Shown: positions 1 through 9,183, numbered from the stretch's first letter. The stretch: DNA of 64,000 bases from CAVXFL01 sp963761015 (GCA_963761015.1 CAVXFL010000020.1:372001-436000), one strand, 5' to 3'. The notes: generated by a model not told the origin, from the sequence alone. Program-made: numbers and translations.

Positions 1-636
1 TGGCTACCGTTCGCGGCGGCGGCGGCCATCGTTGCCGTGCATTCGTTCATACCGCACAAGGAATACAGGTTCATTTACCCGGCCGTCGTGCTGATTGCGG
101 TAGAGTCCGGTCTTGGGCTTGCGGCATTGGTCGATCGGGCTCGTGATCTCGTGGCGGGCTCAGGTTCCGCGCGCAAGCTTGCCCGGCGAGCAGTTCCCGT
201 TGTTATCGCCGTCTTGTGGTGCGCGGTGTGCTTCCGGGCTTGGACGGGGACGGCCATGGCGATGCTCCGAAGCAGCAGTAATGACCAACTCATGGCGGCC
301 TCGTTCGCTTCTCGCCAGTCCTCGGTGTGCGGCATTGGAATGTACGCGAAGGACAACCAATGGATGGCCTACGGCGGATACAGCCGCCTTCATCTACCGG
401 TCCCGCTCTATTGGATGCACGACCAGGCCGAGCTGACGAGCCGGTCCCGGAACTTCGATATCTTGCTGTATCCGGTGAAGCTTAAATTGAAAGCTACAGT
501 GCTGCCTCCGGGCTTTGTCGTGCGGCGGTGTTTTGGGAACATTTGCGTTGCACGGCGGGAGGGGCCATGCGAGCCGCGGAAAATGACCCCCTTGGCGCTT
601 CCGTCGCAGCTGCGTGGCCTTGCTCCGCAAAGATGA
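1..636 (+). CDS. GT22 (ALG9/PIG-B-like) mannosyltransferase, C-terminal part
   Basis: The reading frame is open from the first base, so the gene starts upstream of the window; only about 211 residues are present. The segment HSFIPHKEYRFIYPA, near residue 13 of what is visible, matches the HKE-x-RF/Y hallmark of the dolichol-phosphate-dependent GT22 mannosyltransferases (ALG9, PIG-B), which are membrane enzymes using lipid-linked sugar donors. A hydrophobic segment follows the motif and a second lies near residues 60-75, then a non-membrane tail of about 130 residues. It ends with TGA overlapping a possible ATG of the next gene. The family call rests on this one motif plus hydrophobicity; the substrate is unknown. 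Confidence 0.6.
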   Translation, partial: WLPFAAAAAIVAVHSFIPHKEYRFIYPAVVLIAVESGLGLAALVDRARDLVAGSGSARKLARRAVPVVIAVLWCAVCFRAWTGTAMAMLRSSSNDQLMAASFASRQSSVCGIGMYAKDNQWMAYGGYSRLHLPVPLYWMHDQAELTSRSRNFDILLYPVKLKLKATVLPPGFVVRRCFGNICVARREGPCEPRKMTPLALPSQLRGLAPQR

Positions 637-2045
637 AGGGGCCACCCACTGAGGCTCCGCTCCGGGGTGCGACGGAACGGCCAAGCCATGGTATGATCAA
701 CTCCGCCCTCTCGTCGTGTATTCTCACGTTGGCATCCCTACGTGGAAACATTGCGCCAACCACAGCCATGTCGCTGTTCGGCGGATTTTCTCTGCTGTAC
801 TGGCTTGGACCTAAAGGCTTCTACATTTCGGCTCTGCGCGCCTACGGCTTCGAACCCTTCCACACCCCGTTCATTGACATCGGCGCTCTATTGGCTGCAT
901 GGCAGTGCACTCGACTTGGCATAGACGTTTTGGCCCAAAATCCATGTGACGTTCTCGGTCGCCTGCACGTCTATTCACCGGCATGGCTACGACTGTCGTG
1001 GGTCCCACTTGATGTCGGTTCGACCGAGATTTTGGGGTGGGGGCTCGGTCTGTCATTTCTCGTTTCGCTCTACATTATTCCGAAGTCGCGGTCCTGGTCC
1101 GAAACCGCGATCGTAACTGCGGCGAGCACTTCGAGCATGGTCGCTTACGCGGTGGAGCGAGCCAATCCGGACCTCATCATTTTTCTGCTGGTAGTTCTCG
1201 GCGGGCTGCTGCTCAGGGGGCGTGGCCTCCAGCGCGCCTTCGCGTACTCTGCCTTCGTGATCGGCGGCCTGATCAAATACTATCCCTTCGCGCTGCTGAT
1301 CCTAATGCTGCGCGAGAACTCGACAAGGTTGCTCCTGTTCGGCGCGGTGATCGTGGGATTGGGCTGTGCCTTGGTGGTCGGCGACTACAGCGAGGTCCGA
1401 CGCGCATTGGCGCTTATCCCAGAGGGCTCGTACTTTGGCTTGAACTTTGGCGCCAAAAACCTGCCGTTCGGGTTAGCCAAGCTTCTGGGCATCGAGCAGG
1501 GCCCACTAAGGCTCCTATTCCTGGCCAGCGTGTTCGTTATTCTGCTCGGCTCATGCGCGGCAACGTGCCGCAAAGTGCTCCGGAACAGCGACTTTCGGAG
1601 GAACTATCTGCGGTTGGCGGAGCCCGAACGCGTCTTTATGAGCATCGGGGCGATTATGCTGGCCGGTTGCTTTTTTGCCGGTCAAAACAACGGCTATCGT
1701 GCTGTGTTCCTGCTCCTGGTTATCCCCGGTCTGCTTGCAATCTCGCGCGAGCGAGGTTACCAAGGTCAAACAATGTGCAGAACGGCTGCAATCGTTGCCG
1801 TGCTGCTCATGTGGGAGCCGCTCGTCTATGATCTGCTGGCGAATCTTCTTTCCGGGAAGAGCGACGCCTTGCGCGTGGTTCGCGCCAGTATTCTGTTCGT
1901 GGTTTGGCTGTCGCGCGAACTGGCGTGGTGGTGGATTGCAAGCGTTCTCGCGAGCGTGGCGCTCTGTTGCGTGACCGAGAGCCAGGTAATCGCGCAAACA
2001 ACCAAGAACTTCCGGACCGTTCTTGTGCAAATCTTGCGAGTTTGA
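633..2045 (+). CDS. Polytopic GT87/DUF2029-like glycosyltransferase
   Basis: About 470 residues with roughly ten hydrophobic segments. The stretch ERANPDLIIFLL followed by a short basic loop and then LIKYYPFALLI resembles the core of GT87/DUF2029 membrane glycosyltransferases, which move mannose or arabinose from polyprenyl-phosphate donors on the periplasmic side. The first 60 residues are not membrane-like, so the true start may be the ATG at 693 (450 aa) or the one at 768. I give 633 because it overlaps the stop of the upstream gene (ATGA), although no good ribosome binding site is seen. It follows the GT22-like gene, suggesting a lipid-linked glycan or glycolipid pathway. The family call is moderate and the acceptor is unknown. 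Confidence 0.5.
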   Translation: MKGPPTEAPLRGATERPSHGMINSALSSCILTLASLRGNIAPTTAMSLFGGFSLLYWLGPKGFYISALRAYGFEPFHTPFIDIGALLAAWQCTRLGIDVLAQNPCDVLGRLHVYSPAWLRLSWVPLDVGSTEILGWGLGLSFLVSLYIIPKSRSWSETAIVTAASTSSMVAYAVERANPDLIIFLLVVLGGLLLRGRGLQRAFAYSAFVIGGLIKYYPFALLILMLRENSTRLLLFGAVIVGLGCALVVGDYSEVRRALALIPEGSYFGLNFGAKNLPFGLAKLLGIEQGPLRLLFLASVFVILLGSCAATCRKVLRNSDFRRNYLRLAEPERVFMSIGAIMLAGCFFAGQNNGYRAVFLLLVIPGLLAISRERGYQGQTMCRTAAIVAVLLMWEPLVYDLLANLLSGKSDALRVVRASILFVVWLSRELAWWWIASVLASVALCCVTESQVIAQTTKNFRTVLVQILRV

Positions 2046-2120
2046 AATCGACAGCTGTGATCTTCGAGCGACCCTGAAGTACTCTCTCCGAAATCGCGAA
2101 AGCCCAGAATCGCTCGGCCT

Positions 2121-3161
2121 TCAGCCCGCCGGGAACTCTGCGTTCTCGAGGCCCGTGAGCGCTCGCGGCTGAGCTACGAATGGCCGCCCGCCGCTCGGTT
2201 CGCTGTCCACCATCCATCCCGGCACCGTTTTGCGCCATGCACGAGGATCGGAAAACAGGGCGTGCAGCAAACGGTTGTTCAGCGTGTGGCCGGAGCGGTG
2301 CGCCACGAAACGGCCGTGGATGCCGATTCCGGCCAAGGCCAGATCGCCGACCGCGTCCAAAAGCTTGTGGCGGACGAATTCGTCCGGCACCCGCAGGCCG
2401 CCGGGATTCAAGACGCGCGCCTGGTCGACCACGATGGCGTTATCCAGGCTGCCTCCCTTCGCCCGTCCCATCGCCTGCAACTGCGCAACCTCGGAGATCA
2501 AGGTGAAGGTGCGGCAGCGCGCCAGGTCGTGACGGAACGCATCCTCGGTCAGCCGCAGCGACAGCGCCTGACGGCCAATCGCCGGGGCATCGAAGGCGAT
2601 CGACATCGCCATCCCGAGGCCGCGAACCGGCGACGGGCGCAATTCCGCGTACGCATCGGCGGCTTCCACGCGGATCGGGCGCAGAATCTCGATTTCGGCG
2701 CGCACGGCCGGCTGTTCCACAATGCCGGCGCAATCGAGCAGGAAGACGAACGGTGCCGACGATCCGTCCAGTATCGGCACTTCCGGCCCGTCCAGTTCGA
2801 TCAGCACGTTGTCGACGCCGCAGCCGAACAGCGCCGCAGTCAGATGTTCGACCGTTCCGACCTGCGCGTCCGGCCGGTCGGGCGCGGCCAGCCCGGTGCA
2901 AAGCCGCGTATCCACGACACGATCGAAGCGGGCGGGAATATCGATGGGCTCCGGCGCCATGTCGACACGGCGGAACACCATGCCGGTGCCGGGCGGCGCG
3001 GGATGGAGCGTCACCCGCACGCGCCGGCCGCAATGCAACCCGACGCCGACGCATCCGATGGAGCGCTTCAAGGTGCGCTGCCTCGCGGCGGCGTCCGGAA
3101 TGAATGCGTCGAGCGTGGCCGGATCTGCCAGCACCGTGTCGGGGAATCCGTCCATCGTCAC
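2121..3161 (-). CDS. lpxC: UDP-3-O-acyl-N-acetylglucosamine deacetylase LpxC
   Basis: 346 aa, slightly longer than typical LpxC (about 305). It performs the committed, zinc-dependent deacetylation of lipid A biosynthesis in the cytosol. Visible signatures are VGTVEHLTAALFG (first zinc histidine), GPEVPILDGSS, GGSLDNAIV, FVRHKLLDAVGDLALAG (zinc His and Asp) and RSGHTLNNRLLHAL (catalytic His). About 25 extra residues precede the conserved start. It lies 208 bp downstream of ftsZ, the usual position at the end of alphaproteobacterial dcw clusters; the gap could allow its own regulation. Two starts, ATG 3161 and ATG 3155, are equally possible. Confidence 0.95.
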   Translation of the reverse strand: MTMDGFPDTVLADPATLDAFIPDAAARQRTLKRSIGCVGVGLHCGRRVRVTLHPAPPGTGMVFRRVDMAPEPIDIPARFDRVVDTRLCTGLAAPDRPDAQVGTVEHLTAALFGCGVDNVLIELDGPEVPILDGSSAPFVFLLDCAGIVEQPAVRAEIEILRPIRVEAADAYAELRPSPVRGLGMAMSIAFDAPAIGRQALSLRLTEDAFRHDLARCRTFTLISEVAQLQAMGRAKGGSLDNAIVVDQARVLNPGGLRVPDEFVRHKLLDAVGDLALAGIGIHGRFVAHRSGHTLNNRLLHALFSDPRAWRKTVPGWMVDSEPSGGRPFVAQPRALTGLENAEFPAG

Positions 3162-3254
3162 GTCCCGTCAGCCGCAAGTTCGTGCGGTCGCCGTAGCGAC
3201 CGCAGGCCAGGCAAACCGCTCGACGGTTCGCTCGGGGACGCGGCAGGGCGCCGC

Positions 3255-3289
3255 GGCCGGGTGCAAGCTAGGCAGCTTTGCGCCCGGCC
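3255..3289 (-). promoter_or_regulatory. Hairpin in the ftsZ-lpxC intergenic leader
   Basis: An imperfect inverted repeat of about 15 bp (arms 3255-3269 and 3274-3289, one mismatch and one bulged A, 4-nt loop) lies in the 208-bp gap, about 95 bp upstream of the lpxC start. No T-run follows on either strand, so it is not a classical terminator. It may act as an RNA element or protein site. The rest of the gap is AT-richer than its surroundings and holds no gene. Confidence 0.35.
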
Positions 3290-3328
3290 GGCCAGTCAAT
3301 GTTTATTTCTGAGTGTTTCCGTATAAGT

Positions 3329-3344
3329 TGCTGATTTAACAGCA
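3329..3344. repeat. Perfect dyad TGCTG-N6-CAGCA upstream of lpxC
   Basis: Five-base perfect arms around a 6-bp AT-rich centre, 40 bp upstream of the hairpin in the same intergenic region. The symmetry fits an operator for a dimeric regulator, but no known consensus is recognised. Confidence 0.25.
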
Positions 3345-3369
3345 AACAATTCCCGATGGTGCAGCGCCC

Positions 3370-5016
3370 TCACGAGGATTGCCGGCGCAAGAAGGCGGGA
3401 ATGTCGAGTCCCATCTCCTCGCCCGCCGCGACTCGCACCGAGGCATGCGCTTGGTCCGGGTGCTCGTTGTAGGCATGGCCGTTCCGGCCGACCGGCGTTT
3501 CGGCCGTCGCCGCGCCGGCGGGGCGGCCGCGGCGAATCGCGCCGGTCACGATGCCGAACAGGCTCGCCGCGCGCGGCTGCGCCGCCACCTGCTCCGCCCG
3601 CTCGACATCCTCGCTGGTCGGCATTGGCCGCGCGTGGGGAGCGAACAGGCCGCGATGCGCCGACCGCGGCGGCTGCGCGGGCTCCTCCGCCGCCGGCGCC
3701 ACGGGGGCGCGATTGGCCGAAGGGCGCTCGGCGATCAGCGCCGCGACGTTGCGCGCGTGCGAATGATCGGGCGCCGCCTCTTCCGCTGGCGCGCGAACCG
3801 CGCCCGCCAGCACCGGCTGAAACGCCGGGGCCGCGTTACCCGAAACGGACCGCGTAAAGGGACGCATTCCCTTCAAGGCCGCCGCCGCCGGCGCGGCAGC
3901 CCGGGCCGTCGCACCCGGGCTGAACTGCGTGGCGGCCGGCATAAGCGCTCCCCCGGGACGGCCGCCGTCGCTGGCCGCGCGCGCGCCCTCGCTGTTCGAG
4001 CCCACCGCGACGAGGTGCGGGCGTTGCGCGCCCAGCAGCGCCGGACTGTCGATACCGGTCGCGACCACGGAGACGCGGATCTTGCCCTCCATCACCTCGT
4101 CGATCGCCGAGCCGAAGATGATGTTCGCGTCCTCCTCCACCTCCTCGCGGATCCGGTTGGCCGCCTGATCCACCTCGAACAGCGTCATGTCCTCGCCGCC
4201 GGTGATGTTGATCAGCAGCCCGCGCGCGCCCGCCATGCTGGTGTCCTCCAGCAGCGGATTGCTGATCGCGGCTTCCGCGGCGCGGATCGCGCGGTTGTCG
4301 CCGTCGGCCTCGCCGGTGCCCATCATCGCCTTGCCCATTTCCGCCATCACGGTGCGGATATCGGCGAAGTCCAGGTTCACGAGGCCCGGCGAAACCATCA
4401 GATCGGTCACGCCGCGCACGCCCATGTAGAGCACGTTGTCCGCCATCTTGAACGCCTCCTTCCAGCCGGTGCGCTCGTTGGCAAGCCGGAACAGGTTCTG
4501 GTTCGGGATGACGATCAAGGTGTCGACGAACTGCTGCAACTCCTCGATGCCGAGATCGGCGACGCGCGCGCGGCGGCTGCCCTCGAAGGAAAACGGCTTG
4601 GTCACCACGCCCACGGTCAGGATGTTGCGCTCGCGAGCCATGCGCGCGATCACCGGGGCGGCGCCGGTGCCGGTGCCGCCGCCCATGCCGGCGGTGATGA
4701 ACACCATGTGCACGCCGTCCAGGTAGCGGCTCAGCTCGTCAGCCGCCTCCTCGGCGGCGGCGCGGCCGACCTCCGGCTTGGCGCCCGCGCCGAGCCCCTG
4801 GGTGATGTGCGGGCCGAGCTGGATGCGCCGCTCTGCCGCCGAATGCATCAACTGCTGCGCATCGGTGTTGGCAACCACGAAATCCACGCCCTTCAGATCG
4901 AGCGCGATCATGTTGTCGACGGCGTTTGTGCCGCCGCCGCCCACCCCGATCACGGTGATCCGTGGGGTGAAGTCGGAATGCATTTGCTGGTGCGGAACGG
5001 TCAGGTTCAGGGTCAT
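3370..5016 (-). CDS. ftsZ: Cell division protein FtsZ
   Basis: 548 aa tubulin-like GTPase that forms the Z ring. The N-terminal G-box VIGVGGGGTNAVDNM and the tubulin signature GGGTGTGAAPVIA are intact, followed by the NxxR-type core. A Pro/Ala-rich linker of about 200 residues ends in the conserved tail GLDIPAFLRRQSS, which matches the FtsA/ZipA/FzlA-binding C-terminal peptide. The long linker is typical of alphaproteobacteria. The ATG at 5016 is chosen because TPRITVIGVGGGG follows within 20 residues and a G-rich ribosome site precedes it; an upstream in-frame ATG would add 42 non-conserved residues overlapping ftsA. It lies 64 bp downstream of ftsA. Confidence 0.96.
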   Translation of the reverse strand: MTLNLTVPHQQMHSDFTPRITVIGVGGGGTNAVDNMIALDLKGVDFVVANTDAQQLMHSAAERRIQLGPHITQGLGAGAKPEVGRAAAEEAADELSRYLDGVHMVFITAGMGGGTGTGAAPVIARMARERNILTVGVVTKPFSFEGSRRARVADLGIEELQQFVDTLIVIPNQNLFRLANERTGWKEAFKMADNVLYMGVRGVTDLMVSPGLVNLDFADIRTVMAEMGKAMMGTGEADGDNRAIRAAEAAISNPLLEDTSMAGARGLLINITGGEDMTLFEVDQAANRIREEVEEDANIIFGSAIDEVMEGKIRVSVVATGIDSPALLGAQRPHLVAVGSNSEGARAASDGGRPGGALMPAATQFSPGATARAAAPAAAALKGMRPFTRSVSGNAAPAFQPVLAGAVRAPAEEAAPDHSHARNVAALIAERPSANRAPVAPAAEEPAQPPRSAHRGLFAPHARPMPTSEDVERAEQVAAQPRAASLFGIVTGAIRRGRPAGAATAETPVGRNGHAYNEHPDQAHASVRVAAGEEMGLDIPAFLRRQSS

Positions 5017-5080
5017 CGGGATTTTCCCCCTCGGAAACACGATGGCGATTGCAAACGGTGGCGTACCGAAGCGCTGGGCA

Positions 5081-6379
5081 TCACAGACGCTCGCGCAGGA
5101 AATGCAGGATGCGGCGGGCCAGGCCGGGCGGCCGTTGCGCATCGAGGTCGATATCGGGCAGCTCGCGGCCCTCGCCGGCCGCCCAGCAGAGCAAGCCCGC
5201 GGCGGTGGCGAACGCGGGGCCGGAGGCGGCGTCCGGCAGCCCGCGCAACTGATGCGGCCGCCCGCGCCGGATTTGCTTGCCGAGAATCTCGGCCGCCATT
5301 TCGCGCGCGCCCGGCAATTGGCAGGCGCCGCCGGTGAGCACCACGCGCGCGCCGGCGGCCTTCGCCAGTCCCGTGGCCTCCAGCCGGTCGCGCGCCAGCT
5401 CGAAGGTTTCCTCCAGGCGCGGGCGGATGATGGAAACCACCATGCTGCGCGGCACCTTGGCGATGTGATGATCGTCCTCGCCGACCAGCGGGACCGGCAG
5501 CATCTCCTTGTCGTCGTCGGGGCTCGGCCCGGCGTTGCCGTAGAGCGTCTTCAGCCGTTCGGCATGGCCGATCGTGGTGGACAACACACGGGCGATATCG
5601 TTGGTGACGTGCACGCCACCCACGGGCAACTGCGCGGTGTGCAGCACCTGACCTTCGGCGAAGACCGCCATCCCGGTGGTGCCGCCGCCCATGTCGATGA
5701 CCGTGGCGCCGAGCTCGCGCTCGTCCTCGACCAGGGTGGCCAGGCCGGCGACGATCGGGGCGGACACCATCTCGGCCACGTCCAGATCGCAGCGCGCCAT
5801 GCAGGCGTCGAGGTTGCGCAACGCCGTGGCGGTCGCGTCGATCAGATGCAGCCGCGCCGTCAGGGTTTCGCAATGCAGCCCACGCGGGTCCGCGATCCCC
5901 ACGGTATCGTCCGTGGCGAAACCGAGCGGCAGGGCGTGGACGGTCTCCCGCCCCTCCGCGTAGGCGCGCGCCCGCGCCTCCCAGATCATCCGCCGCACGT
6001 CCGAATCGGTCACGGCGCGGCCACCAACCGGCCATTGCACGTTGAACAACCGGCTTTCCGGCTGGCCACAGCTCAAATTGAGCGTGATCGCGCGCAACCG
6101 CGTGTCGGCCATCTCCTCGGCTTGGCCCACGGCCGCGCGGATGGCGCGCTCGGCCTCGTCCAGGTCGACCACACTGCCGCCGCGCACGCCGCGCGCCCGC
6201 TGCCAGCCGCAGCCCAGCACCCTGAGCGTGCCATCGGCTTCGCTGCGCCCGATCAGGCAGACCACCTTGGTGGTGCCGATATCCAGCACGCCGAACGGGC
6301 CGGCGCGCAGATGCCGCCGCGGCGGCGGCTCCTCCGGTTCGCCCGGAGGCGGCAATACACGGCTGGACATCTCGTTCAT
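5081..6379 (-). CDS. ftsA: Cell division protein FtsA
   Basis: 432 aa actin-like ATPase that tethers FtsZ to the membrane. Seen are the phosphate-1 motif FGVLDIGTTKVVCLIG near residue 29, the phosphate-2 motif VIDMGGGTTGMAVF, the adenosine motif VVLTGGACQLPG, and the C-terminal amphipathic helix ARRILHFLRERL that serves as membrane anchor. The Pro-rich N-terminal extension of about 25 residues is unusual but common in this lineage. It is preceded by ftsQ (13-bp gap) and followed by ftsZ, so it is probably co-transcribed. Confidence 0.95.
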   Translation of the reverse strand: MNEMSSRVLPPPGEPEEPPPRRHLRAGPFGVLDIGTTKVVCLIGRSEADGTLRVLGCGWQRARGVRGGSVVDLDEAERAIRAAVGQAEEMADTRLRAITLNLSCGQPESRLFNVQWPVGGRAVTDSDVRRMIWEARARAYAEGRETVHALPLGFATDDTVGIADPRGLHCETLTARLHLIDATATALRNLDACMARCDLDVAEMVSAPIVAGLATLVEDERELGATVIDMGGGTTGMAVFAEGQVLHTAQLPVGGVHVTNDIARVLSTTIGHAERLKTLYGNAGPSPDDDKEMLPVPLVGEDDHHIAKVPRSMVVSIIRPRLEETFELARDRLEATGLAKAAGARVVLTGGACQLPGAREMAAEILGKQIRRGRPHQLRGLPDAASGPAFATAAGLLCWAAGEGRELPDIDLDAQRPPGLARRILHFLRERL

Positions 6380-6392
6380 GCCGCCTCTCCGT

Positions 6393-7307
6393 TCATGTCG
6401 CGTTTCGTGGGGCGGACCGCGCCCCGTGGTGGCGGTTGGCCTCGCCGCGTCCCTCGCCCCCGTGGGGGCCGTTGGCCGGGTCGATCGGCGGCGCGGGCCG
6501 GGGCCGCAGCACCAGCCGATCGGGAAGGCGCATGTCGATCGCCTCCAACGGCCGGTCGAGCAGATCGTGCGAAGTCTGCAGCGTCACCAGCCGCGCGAGC
6601 GCGGCCGGGGCGTGGCCCTCCGGCAGCAACACGTCCATGCCGTTGCGCAGGCGCAGGTTCCAGCGCCGGCCGCCCACGCGCACGACCGCGACGACCTTCG
6701 CTTGCAGCGCCGGATAGCGGGCGAGCGCGTCCAGCACGCCGGCGGCCTGCTCGGCGGCCCCCGCGCCGACGACCAGCGGCAGGAACCGGAACTGGCTGAA
6801 ATCCTGATCCGTCAGCACGTGGCCGGCCCGGTCGATCAGCCGGAAACGGCCCTGGTGCTGCCAAATGGCGTACGGGCGCCGCTCCGTCAGGTCGACAATG
6901 ATCGTGCCGGGCAGCCGGCGCTCGACGGTGGCGTGCGCGACCCACGGCAGGCTCTCGATGCGCTCGCGCATGCCCGTCAGCGAAACGCCCAGCACCGGAT
7001 CGCCCGGCGAGACGGCGATGGCGGCGCGCAACAAGGGCTCCGGCGTGTTGGCGCGCCCCTCCACGAGGACGTGCCGCACGCGCCAGCCGAGCGTGCCCGA
7101 CAGCTTGCCCAGGCGCTCGCGCGAGGTGGCGACGCTGCCCTCGGGCCCGCCGCCGGGCATGGCGGTGTGAACCAGCGCGGCCGCGGCCACGATCAAGCCG
7201 ACGCCGCCAGCGATCCACGGCACGGGCGGCAGCAAGCGCCGGCCGCGACGCAGCAACAGCTTCCAGCGCCCCGGCCGGTCCTGCACCCGCCTGGCCTTGC
7301 GGCTCAC
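6393..7307 (-). CDS. ftsQ: Cell division protein FtsQ
   Basis: 304 aa bitopic divisome protein linking FtsB/FtsL to other components. It has a basic cytoplasmic tail, one membrane segment near residues 33-50 (PWIAGGVGLIVAAAALVHTA), then a POTRA domain (WRVRHVLVEGRANTP, LPWVAHATVERRLPG, IIVDLTERRPYAIWQ) and the FtsQ beta domain. GTG at 7307 is chosen because it overlaps the ddl stop as GTGA, the same coupling seen at murG/murC and murE/murF; a GTG at 7343 would add 12 residues. The C-terminal tail of about 30 residues is charged and low in complexity. Confidence 0.9.
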   Translation of the reverse strand: MSRKARRVQDRPGRWKLLLRRGRRLLPPVPWIAGGVGLIVAAAALVHTAMPGGGPEGSVATSRERLGKLSGTLGWRVRHVLVEGRANTPEPLLRAAIAVSPGDPVLGVSLTGMRERIESLPWVAHATVERRLPGTIIVDLTERRPYAIWQHQGRFRLIDRAGHVLTDQDFSQFRFLPLVVGAGAAEQAAGVLDALARYPALQAKVVAVVRVGGRRWNLRLRNGMDVLLPEGHAPAALARLVTLQTSHDLLDRPLEAIDMRLPDRLVLRPRPAPPIDPANGPHGGEGRGEANRHHGARSAPRNAT

Positions 7308-8221
7308 GCGCGGCACGCGGCGTGCTCCACCATCCAGGCGCACAACTCGGGAAACCCGATGCCGACATGCGTGGCCTGCTCGGGCAACAGCGAGGTCGGC
7401 GTCATCCCCGGCTGGGTGTTCACCTCGAGCAGCACCAGCCGGCCGGGTTCGCCCTTGGTGTCATCGTAACGGAAATCGACGCGGCTCGCGCCGGAGCAGC
7501 CGAGCGCGCGATGCGCCGCCAGCGCGGTTTCCAACGTGCGCGTGTAACTGTCCGGGTGCATGCGCGCCGGCAGCACGTGGCGCGAGCCGCCGGCCGCGTA
7601 TTTGGCTTCGTAATCGTAGAAGCCTTGGCGCGACACGATGTCGGTGACGACGAGCGGCCGCTCGCCCAGCACGCCGACCGTCAGTTCGCGCCCCGCAACG
7701 TATTCCTCGACCAGCGCGTTGCCGCCGAACGTCCACTCCTGCGCGAGCACCGTGCGGCGATTGTCGCCGGCCTGCAGGATCGCCACGCCGACGGAAGAAC
7801 CCTCGTTCAGCGGCTTCACCACGAACGGGCGCGGCATCGGATCGGCTGCTGCGAGATCCGCGACCGCAACCACTTTGCCCGCCGCGACCGGCAGGCCCGA
7901 GGCGGCGAACACCGCGCGCGACGCCTGCTTGTCCATCGCCAGCGCCGAGGCGCGCGCGCCCGAATGCGTGTAGGGAATGCCGAGCCAATCCAACATGCCC
8001 TGCACCGTGCCGTCCTCGCCGAAGCGGCCGTGCAGCGCGTTGAACACCGCGTCCGGCGTCGCAGCCGTGAGCGCAGCCACCAGCGCCTGAAGGTCCGGCC
8101 CGACTTCGATCGGCGTAACGTCGAAACCGGCGCCGCGCAGGGCGTCGATCACCTGCGTCCCGGAGGCGAGGCTCACCTCGCGCTCGACGGAAATGCCGCC
8201 GTACAGGACCGCGACGCGCAT
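7304..8221 (-). CDS. ddl: D-alanine--D-alanine ligase
   Basis: 305 aa ATP-grasp ligase making D-Ala-D-Ala for the peptidoglycan stem peptide. Family signatures include MRVAVLYGGISVEREVSL at the N-terminus, the HGRFGEDGTVQG motif, the ATP-binding segment FVVKPLNEGSSVGV, and the metal site VLLEVNTQPGMTPTSL. ATG 8221 shares its last base with the murB stop (TGATG). Length is typical of DdlB. It is the last mur gene before ftsQ. Confidence 0.96.
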   Translation of the reverse strand: MRVAVLYGGISVEREVSLASGTQVIDALRGAGFDVTPIEVGPDLQALVAALTAATPDAVFNALHGRFGEDGTVQGMLDWLGIPYTHSGARASALAMDKQASRAVFAASGLPVAAGKVVAVADLAAADPMPRPFVVKPLNEGSSVGVAILQAGDNRRTVLAQEWTFGGNALVEEYVAGRELTVGVLGERPLVVTDIVSRQGFYDYEAKYAAGGSRHVLPARMHPDSYTRTLETALAAHRALGCSGASRVDFRYDDTKGEPGRLVLLEVNTQPGMTPTSLLPEQATHVGIGFPELCAWMVEHAACRA

Positions 8222-9183
8222 CAGGACGTCGCCCCATGATCGCCGCCCCGGCCAAGCTCGGCCGGAACGCCAATGCGGCGGATTTCCCATTGCAGCGCGA
8301 CGCCGCTCGCCGCGAGCACGCGGCGGCGCACCTCCTCGCCCAAGCCTTCGAGATCGGCCGCGCTGGCGCCGCCGGTGTTGATGAGGAAGTTGCAGTGCAG
8401 TTCGGAGACCTGCGCCGCGCCGCGCGTGAGCCCCCGGCAACCGGCGGCGTCGATCAACTCCCAGGCGGCAAGGCTGCTCTGATCGGGCGGCGGGTTGCGG
8501 AAGGTCGAGCCGCCGGTGCGCGAGCGGACCGGCTGCGTGGTTTCGCGGCGCGCGCGGATTTCCGCCATGCGTGCGGCGATCGCCGTCGGCTCGCCGGGGG
8601 CAGCGCGCAGCCGGGCGCGCACGACGACGCTGCCCGGCGGCAGGTCGGAGTGGCGATAGGCCAAACCCAACTCCGCGAGCGAAAGGCGGAGCAGTTCGCC
8701 GGACCGCGTCACGATTTCGGCCCAGTCGAGGCAGCCGGCGACCTCGCCCCCATAGGCGCCGGCATTCATGGCCACCGCGCCGCCGATGCTGCCCGGAATG
8801 CCGGAGAGGAATTCGAGCCCGGTCAGCCCGGACGCGGCGGCGTGCTCGGAAACGGTCACGTCCAGTGCCGCCGCTCCGGTGATCACGCCGTCCGGCTGCA
8901 CCTCGATGGCGCCGAACCCGCGCGCGAGCCGGACGACCACACCCGGCACGCCGCCGTCGCGCACGATCAGGTTGGAGGCGGCGCCGATCGCCGTCACCGG
9001 CACGCTCGCGGGCAGACCTGCTAGCAGCGAAGCCAAGTCCTCGACATCCGCCGGCCTGACCAGCACCTCGGCCGGCCCGCCGGTGCGAAACCAGGTCGAG
9101 GGTCCGAGCGGCGCGCCGGGCTGCACCCGGCCGCGAATGGCGGGCAGGCCGTCGGCCAAACGCGCGCCGGTCGCCGGCGTCAT
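8221..9183 (-). CDS. murB: UDP-N-acetylenolpyruvoylglucosamine reductase MurB
   Basis: 320 aa FAD enzyme reducing UDP-GlcNAc-enolpyruvate to UDP-MurNAc. Seen are the FAD-binding stretch TWFRTGGPAEVLVRP, IGAASNLIVRDGG, the hallmark SGIPGSIGGAVAMNAGAYG, the region with active-site Ser GSTFRNPP, and the catalytic Glu region near the C-terminus (AQVSELHCNFLINTGGA). The ATG at 9183 overlaps the murC stop (ATGA). Length and order are as expected. Confidence 0.95.
   Translation of the reverse strand: MTPATGARLADGLPAIRGRVQPGAPLGPSTWFRTGGPAEVLVRPADVEDLASLLAGLPASVPVTAIGAASNLIVRDGGVPGVVVRLARGFGAIEVQPDGVITGAAALDVTVSEHAAASGLTGLEFLSGIPGSIGGAVAMNAGAYGGEVAGCLDWAEIVTRSGELLRLSLAELGLAYRHSDLPPGSVVVRARLRAAPGEPTAIAARMAEIRARRETTQPVRSRTGGSTFRNPPPDQSSLAAWELIDAAGCRGLTRGAAQVSELHCNFLINTGGASAADLEGLGEEVRRRVLAASGVALQWEIRRIGVPAELGRGGDHGATS

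Noticed and set aside
3379..5337. 652-codon open frame on the + strand across ftsZ and ftsA
   Set aside because: Antisense to conserved ftsZ; composition is Arg/His/Ala-rich and it shows no family motif.
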